From Myxococcota bacterium (GTDB lineage Bacteria; Myxococcota_A; UBA9160; UBA4427), in the NCBI GenBank assembly GCA_029243605.1, contig JAQWRT010000065.1:1-64000 (forward strand): a stretch of DNA of 64,000 nucleotides, given 5' to 3'. Every line of letters starts with the position of its first letter. Positions within the stretch are counted from its first letter, which is position 1. The translations under genes and the position numbers were made by a program. Positions 6,875-14,836 of the stretch are shown here, one piece after another. Below the pieces are notes generated by a model, which worked only from the letters and a program-made list of their open reading frames with translations, searched no databases and was not told the origin of the DNA.

Positions 6875-8863
6875 ATGCCGCAATCGCCCCACCTCGAAGA
6901 ACCCGACCGGCCGTGGTTGATTCGCACCTACTCGGGGCACTCGTCTGCCCAGGCGAGCAACGCGCTCTACCGGAGCAACCTGGCCGCCGGCCAGACTGGG
7001 CTCTCCGTGGCTTTCGATCTGCCCACCCAGACCGGCTACGACTCGGATCATCCCCTGGCCCGGGGCGAGGTGGGCAAGGTGGGCGTGCCGATCTGCCACA
7101 TCGACGACATGGCCACGCTCTTCGACCAGATCCCCCTGGATCGCATGAACACCTCGATGACCATCAACGCCACCGCGGCCTGGCTGCTGGCCCTCTACGT
7201 CGCCGCCGCCGAGCGCCAGGGCGTCGCCCAGGACAAGCTCCAGGGGACCACCCAAAACGACATCATCAAGGAGTACCTCTCCCGGGGAACCTACGTCTTC
7301 CCCCCGGAGGCTTCCATCCGCACCACCAGCGATATCGTCGCCTACACGGTGGAAGCGATTCCCAAGTGGAACCCCATCAATATCTGCTCGTATCACCTCC
7401 AGGAAGCGGGGGCGACGCCGGTCCAGGAGATCGCCTTTGCCATGGCCAACGCGGTGGCGGTCCTCGACGCCGTGCGAGACCGGGACGACGTGCCCGAGGA
7501 AACCATCGGCCGGGTCTTCGGGCGCATCTCCTTCTTCCTCAACGCGGGCATCCGCTTCGTCGAGGAAACCTGCAAATGCCGGGCGATGACCGCGCTCTGG
7601 GCCGAACTCGGCCGGGAGCGCTATGGCATCGACGACGAGCGAATGCTCCGCTTCCGCTACGGGGTTCAGGTCAACAGCCTGGGGCTCTCCGAGGCCCAAC
7701 CCGAAAACAATATCGTTCGCATCGCACTCGAAGCCCTGGGGGTCACCCTTTCCCGCAACGCCCGCACCCGATCCCTGCAATTGCCGGCGTGGAACGAGGC
7801 TCTGGGCCTCCCGCGCCCCTGGGACCAGCAGCTCTCCCTGCGCACCCAGCAGATTCTCGCCTACGAGACCGACCTGCTCGAATACCCCGACCTCTTCGAC
7901 GGCTCCCACGTGGTGGAGGCCCGTACCGCCGCGCTGCTCGACGACGCCCGGACCGAGATGCACAAGATCCTGGAGATGGGGGGCGCGGTGAGCGCCATCG
8001 AGAACGCCTACATGAAGCAGGCGCTGGTGGAGAGTCATACCCGGCGGATCCGCGCCATCGAGCGCGGCGAGCAGACCGTGGTGGGCGTCAACCGCTTCGA
8101 AGAGACCGCCGACTCCCCCCTCACCGCCGAAGGCGACGCCTCGATCCTCAAGGTCGACGACTCGGCCGAGCGCGATCAGGTCGAGCGACTGCTCGGCTTC
8201 CGCGGTCGCCGGAACACCGCCGAGGCCGAATCCGCGCTCAAGGGCATCGAGGACGCGCTCAAGAACGGCGACAACATCGTGCCCGCCTCGATTCGCGCCG
8301 CCCACGCCGGGGTCACCACCGGCGAGTGGTCGGATACCCTCCGGCGCCTCTTCGGCGAATACCGAGCCCCCACCGGCGTCGCCGCCGCCCGGGTGGTCGC
8401 CGTCGGCGACGACAACGAGGCCCTGCGTGCCCGGGTCGAAGGACTCTCCGAGGCCCTGGGACGTCGCCCCAAAATCCTGGTGGGCAAGCCCGGCCTCGAC
8501 GGCCACAGCAATGGCGCCGAGCAGATCGCCGTCAAGGCCCGGGACGTCGGCCTCGAAGTCGTCTACGACGGCATCCGGCTCACCCCCGAGGAGATCGTTC
8601 AATCGGCCCGAGACGAGGGCGTGCACGTGATCGGGCTCTCGATCCTTTCCGGCTCCCACAGCATTCTGGTGCGGGATGTCCTCCAGCGGCTTGAGAAAGA
8701 GGGGCTCGGCAACCTGCCGGTGATCGTCGGTGGGATCATCCCCGACGACGACGCCGCCGAACTGCTCGCGGCCGGAGTGGAGCGCATCTACACCCCGAAG
8801 GATTTCGACCTCACCCGCATCATGGGCGATATCGTCGACATCGTGGGCGAAGCGGCTCGGTGA
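6875..8863 (+). CDS. ecm: ethylmalonyl-CoA mutase-type B12-dependent acyl-CoA mutase
   Basis: A 662-residue single-chain mutase. The N-terminal TIM-barrel domain carries GLSVAFDLPTQTGYDSDH and RGEVGKVGVPICHIDDM, the form typical of ethylmalonyl-CoA mutase (Ecm/MeaA) rather than methylmalonyl-CoA mutase (where the stretch reads THRGYDSDN). SYHLQEAGATP and GVQVNSLGL are also Ecm-like. The C-terminal cobalamin domain has DGHSNG (DxHxxG, about residue 545), GLSILSGSH and VGGIIP. It would convert ethylmalonyl-CoA to methylsuccinyl-CoA in acetyl-CoA assimilation. The ATG at 6875 has CGGAGA 5 bp upstream. The stop overlaps the meaB start (GTGA). Crotonyl-CoA carboxylase/reductase and other pathway genes are not in view. 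Confidence 0.9.
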   Translation: MPQSPHLEEPDRPWLIRTYSGHSSAQASNALYRSNLAAGQTGLSVAFDLPTQTGYDSDHPLARGEVGKVGVPICHIDDMATLFDQIPLDRMNTSMTINATAAWLLALYVAAAERQGVAQDKLQGTTQNDIIKEYLSRGTYVFPPEASIRTTSDIVAYTVEAIPKWNPINICSYHLQEAGATPVQEIAFAMANAVAVLDAVRDRDDVPEETIGRVFGRISFFLNAGIRFVEETCKCRAMTALWAELGRERYGIDDERMLRFRYGVQVNSLGLSEAQPENNIVRIALEALGVTLSRNARTRSLQLPAWNEALGLPRPWDQQLSLRTQQILAYETDLLEYPDLFDGSHVVEARTAALLDDARTEMHKILEMGGAVSAIENAYMKQALVESHTRRIRAIERGEQTVVGVNRFEETADSPLTAEGDASILKVDDSAERDQVERLLGFRGRRNTAEAESALKGIEDALKNGDNIVPASIRAAHAGVTTGEWSDTLRRLFGEYRAPTGVAAARVVAVGDDNEALRARVEGLSEALGRRPKILVGKPGLDGHSNGAEQIAVKARDVGLEVVYDGIRLTPEEIVQSARDEGVHVIGLSILSGSHSILVRDVLQRLEKEGLGNLPVIVGGIIPDDDAAELLAAGVERIYTPKDFDLTRIMGDIVDIVGEAAR

Positions 8864-9870
8864 CCGCCCGGGATCCCCAACGCGTGACGCGCCTGCTCGA
8901 AGGCCTCGCGGCCGGCGAGCGCGGCGCGATCTCCGAGGCGCTGAATCTAGTGGACGATCGCCGGAGCGAAGAGCGCGAGGCGGCCCTACGCCTGCTCGAT
9001 GGCCTGGCCCAGCGCGCTGGGTCCGGCGCGTCTCCCCACGTCCACCACCGAGTGGGGATCACCGGCGCCCCGGGTGCTGGCAAATCGTCCCTCCTCAATG
9101 CCCTGGTGGAGAATCTGCACAGCGAGGCCGCGGGCATCGGAATCATCGCCGTGGACCCCTCGAGCCAGCGTTCCGGGGGAGCCCTGCTCGGGGATCGCAT
9201 GCGCCTTTCCGGGGGCGCCCGAGAGAGCGGCGTCTTCCTGCGCTCCATGGCGGCTCGAGACCGGCTGGGTGGCCTCGCCGACGCCACCCACGCGAGCGCG
9301 ACGGTCCTCTCGTCGGTCTTCCATTGGGTATTCATCGAAACCGTCGGCGTCGGTCAATCCGAGTGCGAGGTCGCCGATCTCGTGGACACCCTGGTCTTCG
9401 TCGCCCAACCCGGTGCTGGGGATACCCTGCAATTCATGAAGGCGGGAATTCTCGAATTGCCCGATATCTTTGTGGTCAACAAATCCGATACCGGGCCCGT
9501 GGCCGAACGCACGCGCGGCGAACTCCGATCCACTCTGGGTCTCACGGGCCCAGGGGACGGAGAAAACTGGCAGGCCCCGGTGCTCCTCGCCTCGGCCCAG
9601 GATCGCCACGGGATCGGCGACCTGATCGAGAGGATCGCCGCCCACCGGGATCACGGACTCGCCGGGGGCCAGCTCGCCGAGCGACGCGCCCGAGGCCAAG
9701 TCGCTTTCGCCATCGAGTCCCTGGCCCGCCGCTACGGGGATTTCGGCTTGGCGCGACTCGGGGGCGCCCAGGCCATCGCCCGAAGGCTCGAAGCGCCGAG
9801 GGAGGGGTCGATCTTCGGAGCCGTGCTGGAGATCGGCCAGCAGATCGAGGCCGAGATCCGCGGGGCCTAG
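8860..9870 (+). CDS. meaB: MeaB/ArgK-type G-protein chaperone of the B12 mutase
   Basis: A 336-residue GTPase of the G3E family. It has a Walker A motif GAPGAGKSS (residues 69-77), the switch stretch GVGQSE, and NKSD (about 207-210) for guanine recognition. MeaB loads adenosylcobalamin and protects the acyl-CoA mutase from inactivation. The GTG start overlaps the mutase stop by 4 bp (GTGA), so the two are translationally coupled, as expected for a mutase and its dedicated chaperone. Length is typical. Confidence 0.95.
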   Translation: MTARDPQRVTRLLEGLAAGERGAISEALNLVDDRRSEEREAALRLLDGLAQRAGSGASPHVHHRVGITGAPGAGKSSLLNALVENLHSEAAGIGIIAVDPSSQRSGGALLGDRMRLSGGARESGVFLRSMAARDRLGGLADATHASATVLSSVFHWVFIETVGVGQSECEVADLVDTLVFVAQPGAGDTLQFMKAGILELPDIFVVNKSDTGPVAERTRGELRSTLGLTGPGDGENWQAPVLLASAQDRHGIGDLIERIAAHRDHGLAGGQLAERRARGQVAFAIESLARRYGDFGLARLGGAQAIARRLEAPREGSIFGAVLEIGQQIEAEIRGA

Positions 9871-9900
9871 CTCAGCGCCCGAAACCCGGGACCGCGGCGC

Positions 9901-10455
9901 TCAACCGTCGCGGCGGGTCCACTCGATATCGGGAACCTCGGCCCGAGCATTCTCCAGCCGAGCCCAGACGAAGAGCGCGTCGGAGAGACGGTTGAGGTAG
10001 CGCAGCACGGCGGCCTCCACGGCCTCATCCCGGCTCAGGGCCACGCATCGCCGCTCGGCCCGGCGACAAACCGTGCGGGCGGCGTGGAAGGCCGCGGCGG
10101 CGCGAGTCCCCCCTGGCAGGACGAAGGCGCGCAATTCGGGCAGTTCGGCGTCGGCGGCATCGATGGCCGCTTCGAGAGCATCCACGTCGCCGTCCACCAC
10201 CCCGGGATCGGAGAGCGCGCCCGATGTGGCATCGGGATGGGTCGCCAGAGCCGAACCCATAGAGAAGAGCGTGCGCTGGGCAGCCTTGAGCCCGGCCCGC
10301 AAATCCTCGGAGCAGTCGATCAGAGCCAAGCCGACGAAGCTGTTCAATTCATCGACAGCGCCGTAGGCCTCGACCCGCAGGTCATCCTTGGCCACTCGGC
10401 CACCCCCGGCGAGATCGGTCTCGCCGCCATCCCCACGCTTCGTGTAAATCTTCAC
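9901..10455 (-). CDS. pduO: PduO-type cob(I)alamin adenosyltransferase
   Basis: A 184-residue ATP:cob(I)alamin adenosyltransferase, forming adenosylcobalamin from cobalamin and ATP. The N-terminal KIYTKRGDGGETDLAGGGRV is the ATP-binding motif, followed by VEAYGAVDELNSFVG. The C-terminal part has CRRAERR and YLNRLSDALFVWARL, both PduO/MMAB landmarks. Start GTG. It converges on meaB, so the window carries mutase, chaperone and cofactor-forming enzyme together. It is the last gene of a minus-strand run after cysE and the ccmH-like gene. Confidence 0.94.
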   Translation of the reverse strand: MKIYTKRGDGGETDLAGGGRVAKDDLRVEAYGAVDELNSFVGLALIDCSEDLRAGLKAAQRTLFSMGSALATHPDATSGALSDPGVVDGDVDALEAAIDAADAELPELRAFVLPGGTRAAAAFHAARTVCRRAERRCVALSRDEAVEAAVLRYLNRLSDALFVWARLENARAEVPDIEWTRRDG

Positions 10456-10497
10456 GGCGCGCAGTATAACGCCCGAGCGAGCGGCATCATCCGGGGC

Positions 10498-11040
10498 TCA
10501 GAAATCGCCGGCGGCGATATCGCGATCCACCGCCTGGGCGAACTCGTCGTCCCCGAGTTGGGCGGGATCCGGACGGGATCCCGGGGCCTCCGGCGGGGCG
10601 GATGGACTTTCCGGGGCTCGCCGCACCATCCGGCGAAGAATCAGCGCAACCATCACCGCTCCGACCAGAACCGTGGCGCCGGGCAAGAGCCAGGCGGCCA
10701 GACCCCACCCCTCGGCCTCGGGGCTCGAGCGGATCACATCGCCAAAGCGGGTCTCAAGGATGGCCATGACCTCTTCCCGACTGGCCCCTGCGGCTTCCTG
10801 AAGGAGGATCCATTGGCGCAATTCCGCGGCCTGATCGCTCGTGCAGGCCGCCAGGGTGCGCCCGGGGCAGTAGGGGCTCATCAACTCGTGGGCCAGGGCG
10901 TATCCCCAGCTATCCCCCTCCGGCACCTGGGCATTCGCCGGCCCGAGCCAAACGAAGGCCAGCAGGAGCACGAACGTCAGGGAGGATCCCCCGGGATGCC
11001 ACCCCTGGACTCGAAGGTTTTTGGAGGGCTGAGCGTGCAT
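10498..11040 (-). CDS. ccmH: CcmH/CycL-like cytochrome c maturation protein, variant redox motif
   Basis: A 180-residue secreted or membrane protein: a signal-like segment (about residues 20-38, ending ANAQ), a CcmH domain, one transmembrane helix (about 108-128) and an acidic Pro-rich tail. CcmH normally reduces apocytochrome cysteines with an LRCxxC motif. Here that site reads LMSPYCPGRTLAACTS, so the first cysteine of the CxxC pair is replaced and a second cysteine follows eight residues after the retained one. The following AAELRQWILLQEAAGASREEVMAILETRFGD is clearly CcmH-like. No ccmEFG genes lie nearby; neighbours are cysE (17 bp upstream) and pduO. Confidence 0.8.
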   Translation of the reverse strand: MHAQPSKNLRVQGWHPGGSSLTFVLLLAFVWLGPANAQVPEGDSWGYALAHELMSPYCPGRTLAACTSDQAAELRQWILLQEAAGASREEVMAILETRFGDVIRSSPEAEGWGLAAWLLPGATVLVGAVMVALILRRMVRRAPESPSAPPEAPGSRPDPAQLGDDEFAQAVDRDIAAGDF

Positions 11041-11057
11041 CGTCGGGTCCGTTTTCC

Positions 11058-11990
11058 CTACTCGTCCCAGGGAAGTTGAAGGGGAAGTACGGCGTCTCGA
11101 TCGTCTTGGCTCACCGCATTGCGCGGAGGGTCCGCCAGCACCTGGGAACCCGGCGGCACCGATTCGGTCAGCCAGACGTTTCCGCCCACCACGCTGCCCG
11201 CACCGATCACCGTTCCGCCTCCGAGGATCTTGGCCCCGGCGTAGATCGTCACGTCGTTTTCCACCGTCGGGTGACGCTTGACCCCGCGCAGAGCCGCACT
11301 CTGGGGAATCGAACGCGCGCCCAGGGTCACCCCCTGATAGACGCGCACGTTGTCCCCGATCACCGTGGTCTCGCCGATCACCACCCCGGTGCCATGGTCG
11401 ATAAAGAACCGCCTCCCGATGGAGGCGCCGGGATGGATATCGATACCCGTGCGGTCGTGGGCATACTCGCTCATGATCCGCGGAATCAGGGGGACCTGAT
11501 GGCGGTAGAGTTGGTGGGCGATGCGATGGACCGAGAGCGCCCGGATCGCCGGGTAGGCCACGGCGATCTCCTCGTACCCTGTCGCTGCGGGGTCGCCATC
11601 AAAGGCGGCGGCCACATCCTCGGCAATCGACTCCCGCAAGCCGACCAGAGACGAGACGAAATCCGTGGTCACCGAGCCCGGGCTCTGATTCAGCGGCAGG
11701 TCCAAAGCCTCCAACAAGCCGTGCAAATGTTCGGCCACCACAGGAATTTCTGAGCGCAACTCTGCGCGATCAAACTGAAAACGGAGTAGCCGCTCGGTAC
11801 GATCGGCCCAGTCCACCACCCTCTGGGGATCGACGATTCCCCGGCAAACCGCTTGGGAGAGGGCGTTGTCGGTGCACCCCGAGAGCCCCTCCACGGCGGC
11901 CTCGATGACCTCGGGCGAGCATTCCGCAGCTTCCTTGCCGAGCGGAGCGCTCTGCGGGGGGGACAGGGGTGTTTTCTTCTGGGCGGTCAT
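11058..11990 (-). CDS. cysE: serine O-acetyltransferase (CysE/EpsC type)
   Basis: A 310-residue enzyme that acetylates serine with acetyl-CoA, the first step of cysteine synthesis. The C-terminal left-handed beta-helix has the family core: DIHPGASIGRRFFIDHGTG, VVIGETTVIG, VYQGVTLGA, then RHPTVENDVTIYAGAKILGG. The long N-terminal helical part (about 170 residues) is the type seen in EpsC-like forms. The start at 11990 is supported by a strong GGAGGCGGAG just upstream; the frame stays open beyond it only as antisense of the nuclease gene. It is divergent from the nuclease gene and 17 bp from the ccmH-like gene. Confidence 0.93.
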   Translation of the reverse strand: MTAQKKTPLSPPQSAPLGKEAAECSPEVIEAAVEGLSGCTDNALSQAVCRGIVDPQRVVDWADRTERLLRFQFDRAELRSEIPVVAEHLHGLLEALDLPLNQSPGSVTTDFVSSLVGLRESIAEDVAAAFDGDPAATGYEEIAVAYPAIRALSVHRIAHQLYRHQVPLIPRIMSEYAHDRTGIDIHPGASIGRRFFIDHGTGVVIGETTVIGDNVRVYQGVTLGARSIPQSAALRGVKRHPTVENDVTIYAGAKILGGGTVIGAGSVVGGNVWLTESVPPGSQVLADPPRNAVSQDDRDAVLPLQLPWDE

Positions 11991-12122
11991 GGCTCCGCCT
12001 CCGTGCTGTTTAGGGCCCACCACTCTAGCCCAACCCCCCGGCCCCGGCCTGCGCCCCGAGCGGGCCGTGCCCATTCTCCGCCCAGCCCCTATGCTCGACC
12101 CGCCCCCCCCTGGCGGAGACCC

Positions 12123-12938
12123 ATGAGCGAGACCTACAGCCACTCCAGGCTCTCGACCTTCGAGAACTGCCGCAAGAAATTCTATTTCCGCTACGTCCTC
12201 AAGCTGCCCGACGACAGCGAGGGGGTCGAAGCCTTCGTGGGCAAGCGAGTCCACGAAGTCCTCGAGCGCCTTTACCAGTACATCGACCGAGGGCACCTGC
12301 CCCGCTTCGAGCAGGTCATCGAGCGCTACAAGGCGAATTTCGAGGAGCAGTACGATCCCGCGCGGATCCGGATCGTCAAAAAAGGGCTCGACAAGGCGTA
12401 TTATCGCGAGCTCGGCGTTCGTTGCCTCACGCATTTCTATCGCCGCCACTACCCCTTCGATGCCGATGAGACCCTGGGAATCGAACAGCACGTCGCCTTC
12501 CCCCTCGACTCGGCCGGCGACTACCAGATCCAGGGGATCATCGACCGCATCGTCCGCACCCGCGACGGCATCATCGAGATCCAGGACTACAAGACGGGCA
12601 ATTACGTTCCGAGTCAGAGCCAACTGGATCAGGACCGACAGCTCGCCCTCTACCAGATCGGGGTCGCCGAACAACTTGGCCACCGGGGCCCCTTCCGCCT
12701 GGTCTGGCACTACCTCGCCAAGGACCGCACCTGCACCTCCACACGAAGCCCGGAGAAGCTCGATCAGCTCAAGCAGCAAGTCATGGCGCTAATCGATGAA
12801 ATTCGAGCCACCGAGGACTTCCCCGCCCAAAAAAACAACCTGTGCAACTGGTGCGAGTACAGGAGCGCCTGCCCCCTCTTTGGCGGCAAGGAACCCGAAC
12901 TCGCCACAGCTAGGCCCGGACCGCCCGGGCCTAGCTGA
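12123..12938 (+). CDS. PD-(D/E)XK (RecB/Cas4-type) nuclease with Fe-S cysteines
   Basis: A 271-residue protein of the RecB/AddB/Cas4 nuclease superfamily. The active-site pattern is GIIDRI (Asp141), EIQDYKTG (Glu152, Lys157) and a downstream QLALYQ. Four cysteines suit a [4Fe-4S] cluster: one near the N-terminus (Cys16 in FENCRKKF) and three at the C-terminus (C-x2-C-x5-C, Cys241/244/250), the arrangement of AddB and Cas4. It stands alone, without helicase or CRISPR genes. Probably a DNA exonuclease for repair. The ATG lies in the gap divergent from cysE. Its final codons form a long hairpin (separate entry). Confidence 0.88.
   Translation: MSETYSHSRLSTFENCRKKFYFRYVLKLPDDSEGVEAFVGKRVHEVLERLYQYIDRGHLPRFEQVIERYKANFEEQYDPARIRIVKKGLDKAYYRELGVRCLTHFYRRHYPFDADETLGIEQHVAFPLDSAGDYQIQGIIDRIVRTRDGIIEIQDYKTGNYVPSQSQLDQDRQLALYQIGVAEQLGHRGPFRLVWHYLAKDRTCTSTRSPEKLDQLKQQVMALIDEIRATEDFPAQKNNLCNWCEYRSACPLFGGKEPELATARPGPPGPS
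12908..12936 (+). terminator. 12-bp hairpin overlapping the stop codon of the nuclease gene
   Basis: AGCTAGGCCCGG (12908-12919) pairs perfectly with CCGGGCCTAGCT (12925-12936), leaving a 5-nt loop. The structure includes the last nine codons and the first base of the TGA at 12936-12938. No U-run follows. It may stabilise the 3' end, act as a weak terminator before gloB, or pause ribosomes. Confidence 0.5.
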
Positions 12939-12982
12939 TTCGACCCCTTATCCGAGTCCGCGTTGCGAGCTAGGCTGGGTCC

Positions 12983-13741
12983 ATGACTTTGACCATCGAG
13001 CGCATCCCGACCCTGGGCGACAACTACACCTACCTCGTCATCTGCGACAAGACCAAGGAAGCGGCCATCATCGACGCCCCCGAGGCCGCCCCCGTGATCC
13101 AACGGGTCGAGGCCTCCGGTGCCCGGGTGACCCAGATCCTGTCCACCCACCACCACCCGGATCACTCGGCGGCCAATGCGGAACTCGCCGAGCGTTACGC
13201 GGTCCCCGTGATCGCCCACGTGTCCGATGCCGAGCGAGTGCCCGGCTTCAGCCAGGGGGTCGACGAGGGCGACACGGTCAAGGTCGGCGAGCATCAGGCC
13301 CGGGTTCTCTTCATCCCGTCCCACACCATGGGCCATGTCGCCTACGTGTTCGACGACGCCGAGGCGGTGTTCTCCGGGGACATGCTCTTTGCGGCGGGCT
13401 GCGGACGGCTCTTCGAGGGGGACGCCCAGATGATGTACACCGCTCTGTGCGAGAAATTGTCGGCGCTGCCCGACTCCACCCTCGTGTATTGCGGCCACGA
13501 GTACACCGAATCCAACCTGGTTTTTGCGGTCAGCGTCGAGCCCGACAACGCCGCCATGCAAGCCAAACTCGAGCGGGTTCGCGACTTGCGCGCGAGCGCG
13601 GCAGCGGATTGGCACGACGCCACCCCCGCCGAGATGACCATACCCTCGACCATCGGCGAGGAGCGCGAGACCAACCCCTTCATGCGAGCCGCCGACGCCG
13701 AGGCCCTGGCCGTCCTGCGCAGCGCCAAGGATGTCTTCTGA
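12983..13741 (+). CDS. gloB: hydroxyacylglutathione hydrolase (glyoxalase II)
   Basis: A 252-residue metallo-beta-lactamase-fold hydrolase. The metal site HxHxDH is THHHPDH (His56, His58, Asp60, His61). It is followed by SHTMGHV, FSGDMLFAAGCGRLFEG and YCGHEYT, which supply the remaining ligands, and a C-terminal HAGH-type tail with ERETNPFMR. GloB hydrolyses S-D-lactoylglutathione to lactate and glutathione in methylglyoxal detoxification. Length is typical. The next gene begins 2 bp after its stop, so they are likely co-transcribed. Confidence 0.95.
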   Translation: MTLTIERIPTLGDNYTYLVICDKTKEAAIIDAPEAAPVIQRVEASGARVTQILSTHHHPDHSAANAELAERYAVPVIAHVSDAERVPGFSQGVDEGDTVKVGEHQARVLFIPSHTMGHVAYVFDDAEAVFSGDMLFAAGCGRLFEGDAQMMYTALCEKLSALPDSTLVYCGHEYTESNLVFAVSVEPDNAAMQAKLERVRDLRASAAADWHDATPAEMTIPSTIGEERETNPFMRAADAEALAVLRSAKDVF

Positions 13742-13743
13742 GC

Positions 13744-14184
13744 GTGAGCGCTGCTACGCCCGCCCCTGCCGGCGCCACCTCGTCGAGGGTGGAACACCGG
13801 GTCGGTTTCTACGAAACCGATGCCATGGGGGTGGTCCATCACTCCAACTACCTGCGCTTCTTTGAGCGCGCTCGAGGCGAGTGGCTGCGGGAACACGACC
13901 GACCCTACACCCATTACATGGATCTCGGGCTGCATTTCGCCGTCACCCACGCCGAACTCGACTATCGCGTCGGCGCGCGCTTCGATGATCTTCTGGTCGT
14001 CACCACTTGGGCGGAATGGGTGCGAGGCGCCTCGCTCCGAATGGCCTACAGCATCGCCCGGGACGAAGAACTGCTGGTCACCGGGGCGACGGAACACGCT
14101 TCGGTGAGCGGCGAGAACGGCCGAGTCCGGCGCATCCCCAAGCCCGACCGAAGCCGACTGATGCGTCTGGCGCTGCCCGGCTAA
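13744..14184 (+). CDS. acyl-CoA thioesterase, YbgC/4-hydroxybenzoyl-CoA thioesterase family
   Basis: A 146-residue hotdog-fold thioesterase. The signature is VGFYETDAMGVVHHSNYLRF (about residues 20-39), in which the Asp of ETDAMG and the HHSNY stretch form the 4HBT active site. These enzymes release free acids from short or aryl acyl-CoAs. The start is GTG at 13744, 2 bp after gloB; the true start cannot lie upstream because that would run across gloB. The chemistry is firm at family level, substrate unknown. Confidence 0.9.
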   Translation: MSAATPAPAGATSSRVEHRVGFYETDAMGVVHHSNYLRFFERARGEWLREHDRPYTHYMDLGLHFAVTHAELDYRVGARFDDLLVVTTWAEWVRGASLRMAYSIARDEELLVTGATEHASVSGENGRVRRIPKPDRSRLMRLALPG

Positions 14185-14214
14185 GGCCACGGTGGGCCCC
14201 AACCCACGGGCTCC

Positions 14215-14685
14215 TCAATCGCTTCGAAAACGCCGGAAAATCGCTTCCAGACCGCCGGAGACCTGGTCCTCCACCCAGCCCGTCGCCCGCTCGATGGCCT
14301 CGAGGGCGTCGCCCTGCCCCGACCAGTGGGAGCGCACGACGTCGGGATGCACCCGGTTCACGATGCCCGAGAGGCAGGCGGCCACGATCATCAGGTCATC
14401 CACCAGCCCCACCGGCCCCAGGAGCAGAGAGGGCAGGAAATCCAGGGGGGAGACCACATACGCGATCCCGGCCACCGCCACCCACTTGCGTCCCACGGGC
14501 ACCCGGTCGTCCCGAAGCAGTCGGCTGAGCAGAACCGTGAGATCGGGGAGCAGCAGCGCCATGTCCCTCAGCCCCGAACGCTCGGACAGGGGTCGGGGGG
14601 CCGCCACATGCGCCCGCAGCCGGTCCCAAAGCCGAGTCCGGGGAGGATTCACGTCAATCGTTATCGGCGGAGGCGGAGCGCTCAT
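14215..14685 (-). CDS. DUF1232 (YkvA-like) membrane protein
   Basis: A 156-residue protein with the DUF1232 core GRKWVAVAGIAYVVSPLDFLPSLLLGPVGLVDDLMIVAACLSGI (about residues 65-109), including the diagnostic SPLDFLP and VDDL. Two hydrophobic segments are likely membrane-associated. The function of the family is unknown. The C-terminal part is polar with a short amphipathic helix. The ATG at 14685 was chosen because upstream residues in the same frame are only antisense of the next gene. It is divergent from the hydrolase-like gene at 14837. Confidence 0.85.
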   Translation of the reverse strand: MSAPPPPITIDVNPPRTRLWDRLRAHVAAPRPLSERSGLRDMALLLPDLTVLLSRLLRDDRVPVGRKWVAVAGIAYVVSPLDFLPSLLLGPVGLVDDLMIVAACLSGIVNRVHPDVVRSHWSGQGDALEAIERATGWVEDQVSGGLEAIFRRFRSD

Positions 14686-14836
14686 AAAGTCCTTTCGGGG
14701 TGCATGGCCAGCAGTATACGGCTTCCCGAGTCCGCCGCGGACACGGAAAAGCCCCCCGAATCGGGCGGGGCATCGTGCAATCCCACAGCCCATGTGATAC
14801 TCACCCCCCCCAAAGGGAAGGCAGGCGAAGCCAGGC

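Noticed and set aside
6815-8659. Long minus-strand open frame opposite the mutase (about 614 codons)
   Set aside because: Antisense of the Ecm gene with Gly/Val/Ala-rich composition typical of such shadows.
6875-8863. Methylmalonyl-CoA mutase as the identity of the B12 enzyme
   Set aside because: The TQTGYDSDH and RGEVGKVGVP motifs match ethylmalonyl-CoA mutase; methylmalonyl-CoA mutase would show THRGYDSDN and a different next segment.
11058-12779. CysE fused to a 260-residue N-terminal domain
   Set aside because: The extra frame is antisense to the nuclease gene. A strong RBS precedes the internal ATG at 11990.
12123-12938. CRISPR-associated Cas4
   Set aside because: No CRISPR repeats or other cas genes in the window. 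A general RecB/AddB-like nuclease is more cautious.
14731-14752. Terminator-like stem with TTTT on the minus strand
   Set aside because: No minus-strand gene ends there. It lies between divergent genes and the stem is imperfect.
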